From: Sphingomonadales bacterium
GTDB taxonomy: Bacteria > Pseudomonadota > Alphaproteobacteria > Sphingomonadales > Sphingomonadaceae
Direction of reading: 5' to 3'
DNA: 54,910 bases
NCBI GenBank assembly: GCA_006226685.1
Contig: SBGG01000097.1
Location: forward strand, 1-54,910
Shown here: one piece after another, positions 52,986 to 54,910 of the stretch
Layout: the number at the start of each line of letters is the position of its first letter
How positions within the stretch are numbered: the first letter of the stretch is position 1
The notes under the pieces: model-generated
The model's database searches: none
What the model was told of the DNA's origin: nothing
Seen by the model: only the letters and a program-made list of their open reading frames with translations
Translations under genes and position numbers: made by a program

Positions 52986-53420
52986 ATGGATGCGGAACTG
53001 ATCGACAGGCAGGATTATGAGCGTGCGCGCCTCCAGTTGGGGGCAAGCTTTCAGCGTATTCTCGGCTATTTCCGTGAGGATGGCATCCGATCCGTGGCGG
53101 CGGTGGAGCAGGCGATGCGCGATCGCAATGCCGCATCCCTCGTCATTCCGGCGCATACCCTCAAAGGGGAATCGCGTCAGCTCGGTTCCCGCGCGCTGGG
53201 CGATCTGGCCGAACGGATCGAAATGGGCGCGCGCCAATGTGTCGAGCATCGCACCGGTCCGGAAGAGCTGATCGGCGATGTTGCGGATCTGCGCGCCTGT
53301 TTTGAACGGACCCTCGCGGAACTGGAATATCACGCCGGTCCGGCGGCGTTGCCGCGCGCATCCACCGGTTTTGGGCGCAAGACCCTGGCACTGTCGCTAA
53401 ATGGCCTGACTCGTTCCTGA
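52986..53420 (+). CDS. Hpt-domain phosphotransfer protein
   Basis: 144 aa. The Hpt motif IPAHTLKGESRQLGS has phospho-acceptor His57 and the family Lys/Gly/Ser positions. Flanking helices (QRILGYFREDGIRSVAAVEQAM, LGDLAERIEMGAR) form a four-helix bundle. Such proteins pass phosphate in a multi-step phosphorelay with a hybrid kinase; no partner lies in the window. The start at 52986 was preferred over an upstream frame that overlaps the tusA-like gene. Confidence 0.85.
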   Translation: MDAELIDRQDYERARLQLGASFQRILGYFREDGIRSVAAVEQAMRDRNAASLVIPAHTLKGESRQLGSRALGDLAERIEMGARQCVEHRTGPEELIGDVADLRACFERTLAELEYHAGPAALPRASTGFGRKTLALSLNGLTRS

Positions 53421-53514
53421 TTTCCGCTTCTGACCCGTGCCGTGACACTCCCGGCCGGTGTGGAACGATGTGTTCCCGGCAAAAGCAGATGCGTATTTCT
53501 CCACCGAAGGCGGT

Positions 53515-54849
53515 TTATGCGGCCCGGTGGCGCATAAACGGCTGCGGTCGCAATAGCGTCAGGCTGCGCCATATCCATTCGGCCGGGCCATAGCGGAAGC
53601 GATTGATCCACGGATATGACCAGAGCAGCATCAGCGCCCAGACCAGCGGCACGATTCCATAGCAGGCTGCGCGGGAAACCGATCCGAACAGGCCGAAGCC
53701 CCAGCCATAGAAGAGCGCGGTCAGGATCAGGCTGGTGCCCAGATAATTGCTGAGCGACAGCCGGCCCACCGCCTCGATCCGGGTCAGCAGGGCGCCGGGC
53801 TCCCGACCTGAAATCATCGTGAAGATCAGCGCGGCAACGCCGACGGTCAGCGGAACGCGAAAGGGAAAGGACCAGGCGAAGACGACGCCGAAGGTCGTCA
53901 CCGCGTCGAACCCGCTTGCCCATGCCCAGATGGCGAGGCCTGTCATCGGGGGCAGGCCGATCAGGAAACAATGGCGCGCGGTCGCGCGATATTGTTCGCG
54001 CGGCCATGTTCCGGTGAGGAAGCCGCCTTTCAACATCGCCATGCCGAGCAGCATGAAGCCCAATATTTCCAGCCCCATATAGTGCAGGTTGGACATGCCC
54101 CAACTGAGATAGCCGTTCGCTTTATAGGCGACCATGGCTTCCCAGCTTCCCCGATACAGCGCTGTTTCCCGCGCGATCGCGTCGGTTCCCGGCTCGCCGA
54201 TCTGATCGAGCGTCTGCGCCGCCAGAGCAATGGTATCCGGCCCCGCATCGGCGGAGGCCGCCGCACCGATCACATGGTGGATGCCCAGCATCAGCCCGAT
54301 CAGGATCAGGAAATGCACGCCGAACGCAAGAAAGGCGAGCTTCACCAGCGTGAGCGGCTGTTTGCCCGCGAGCGGCAGGGCGACCAGCCCGATCAGCGCA
54401 TAGAGGGTGAGTATATCCCCCCACCAGAGCAGCAGATAATGAGCAAAGCCGATCAGCGCGAGCCAGAAGCTGCGGACGATGTGGCGATGGCGTCCATTCC
54501 CACCCGCCATTTCGGCGCGGTCCATCAGCAACACCATGCTCGCCCCGAAAAGCAGCGAGAAAAGCCCGCGCATCTTGCCGTCGACCAGAATGAAAGCCAG
54601 CGCCCAGACAAGGCGGTCCACCAGCCCTTCTCCCCCCCCTGCATCGGGGTTGAAATAGGCGCCTTTCGGCATCGAAAGGGCAATGATGTTCATCAACACT
54701 ATGCCCATCACTGCAAAGCCGCGCGCCATATCCATCGGGCGGTTGCGACCGGACTGGAAAAAAGCGGGCGAAGAGGGGGAGGGAGCTGTGGCGCCGGGCA
54801 TGTTGGGTGCTTCACCTGTGAAGGGAAAAGGTTTACGGCGCTTTGTCAT
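53515..54849 (-). CDS. DUF418 multi-pass membrane protein
   Basis: 444 aa, with about ten TM helices. Family features: RPMDMARGFAVMGIVLMNIIALSMP near the N-terminus, GKMRGLFSLLFGASMVLLMDRAE, WWGDILTLYALIGLVALPLAG, and the C-terminal DUF418 part (LTRIEAVGRLSLSNYLGTSLILTALFYGWGFGLFG, PWINRFRYGPAEWIWRSLT). Function of DUF418 proteins is unknown. The start is uncertain: ATG 54849 has no ribosome site and overlaps the neighbour's ATG as CATG; ATG 54801 is a reasonable alternative. Confidence 0.88.
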   Translation of the reverse strand: MTKRRKPFPFTGEAPNMPGATAPSPSSPAFFQSGRNRPMDMARGFAVMGIVLMNIIALSMPKGAYFNPDAGGGEGLVDRLVWALAFILVDGKMRGLFSLLFGASMVLLMDRAEMAGGNGRHRHIVRSFWLALIGFAHYLLLWWGDILTLYALIGLVALPLAGKQPLTLVKLAFLAFGVHFLILIGLMLGIHHVIGAAASADAGPDTIALAAQTLDQIGEPGTDAIARETALYRGSWEAMVAYKANGYLSWGMSNLHYMGLEILGFMLLGMAMLKGGFLTGTWPREQYRATARHCFLIGLPPMTGLAIWAWASGFDAVTTFGVVFAWSFPFRVPLTVGVAALIFTMISGREPGALLTRIEAVGRLSLSNYLGTSLILTALFYGWGFGLFGSVSRAACYGIVPLVWALMLLWSYPWINRFRYGPAEWIWRSLTLLRPQPFMRHRAA

Positions 54850-54910
54850 GAACGGGCCGCGTACGCAACGGATCAGCAGGGCTTTCGGCGCCGCCGCCGC
54901 CCATTATGAC
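54848..54910 (+). CDS. bioC: Start of a probable BioC-like methyltransferase (cut by window edge)
   Basis: The first 21 codons run to the end of the window in frame: MNGPRTQRISRAFGAAAAHY then Asp. The pattern R-I/V-x-x-A-F-G-x-A-A-x-x-Y-D is the typical N-terminus of BioC, the malonyl-ACP O-methyltransferase of biotin synthesis. Only this stub is visible, so the call is tentative. It is divergent from the DUF418 gene with overlapping start codons if that gene's longest start is used. Confidence 0.5.
   Translation, partial: MNGPRTQRISRAFGAAAAHYD

Overview
The window is about 55 kb of GC-rich, gene-dense DNA that looks like a chromosome segment of an alphaproteobacterium of the order Sphingomonadales (Sphingobium, Novosphingobium or Sphingomonas type). 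Pointers are two large TonB-dependent receptors, a hydroxycinnamate/4-hydroxybenzoate catabolic cluster, a complete cbb3 oxidase operon with its own FNR, and a yfgM-bamB-der block. The assignment rests on reading protein sequences, not on a database search. No rRNA, tRNA, CRISPR array, intact transposase or replication origin was found.

Layout. (1) 0.1-6.5 kb: a surface-adhesion locus with a divergent lipoprotein, a 1.3-kaa trimeric autotransporter adhesin, a TpgA-type BamE+OmpA partner and a small exported DUF4019 protein. It is flanked by two near-identical 21-bp direct repeats. (2) 6.7-15.8 kb: phnDCE-type ABC transporter, HAD phosphatase, RpiR/SIS regulator, TonB-dependent receptor and periplasmic PHP-domain hydrolase. 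The two divergent promoter regions share a long composite operator, so this looks like one regulon for taking up and dephosphorylating an organic phosphorus compound. It is the best candidate here for an undescribed system. (3) 15.9-19.3 kb: alr-dadA-ridA with a divergent Lrp-type regulator (alanine catabolism). (4) 19.5-22.1 kb: a histidine-rich ZnuD-like receptor and a MerC-family protein, divergent around a near-perfect Zur box. (5) 22.2-30.9 kb: pobA/pobR, then vanillin dehydrogenase, hydroxycinnamoyl-CoA hydratase-lyase, CoA ligase, a MarR regulator and an unusual acyl-CoA dehydrogenase. Together these convert p-coumarate to protocatechuate and ferulate to vanillate.

(6) 31-42.5 kb: microaerobic respiration. 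hemN and ompW sit around an FNR box, followed by ccoNOQP-ccoGHIS plus a small Cys protein, with an fnr-type gene upstream and a second FNR box at ccoN. An ACR3 arsenite-efflux remnant lies at the end of the cco operon. (7) 42.7-47.6 kb: an ArsC/YffB-family gene with two decayed relatives, an orphan flagellin, and a MASE1 histidine kinase with a FixJ-like response regulator. (8) 47.7-54.9 kb: housekeeping. An Rrf2 regulator, panB, yfgM-like, bamB, der, a TusA-like protein, an Hpt protein, a DUF418 membrane protein, and at the right edge the first 21 codons of a probable bioC-like methyltransferase.

Most operons show ATGA-type stop/start overlaps, which together with ribosome binding sites were used to trim over-long open frames to their likely starts.
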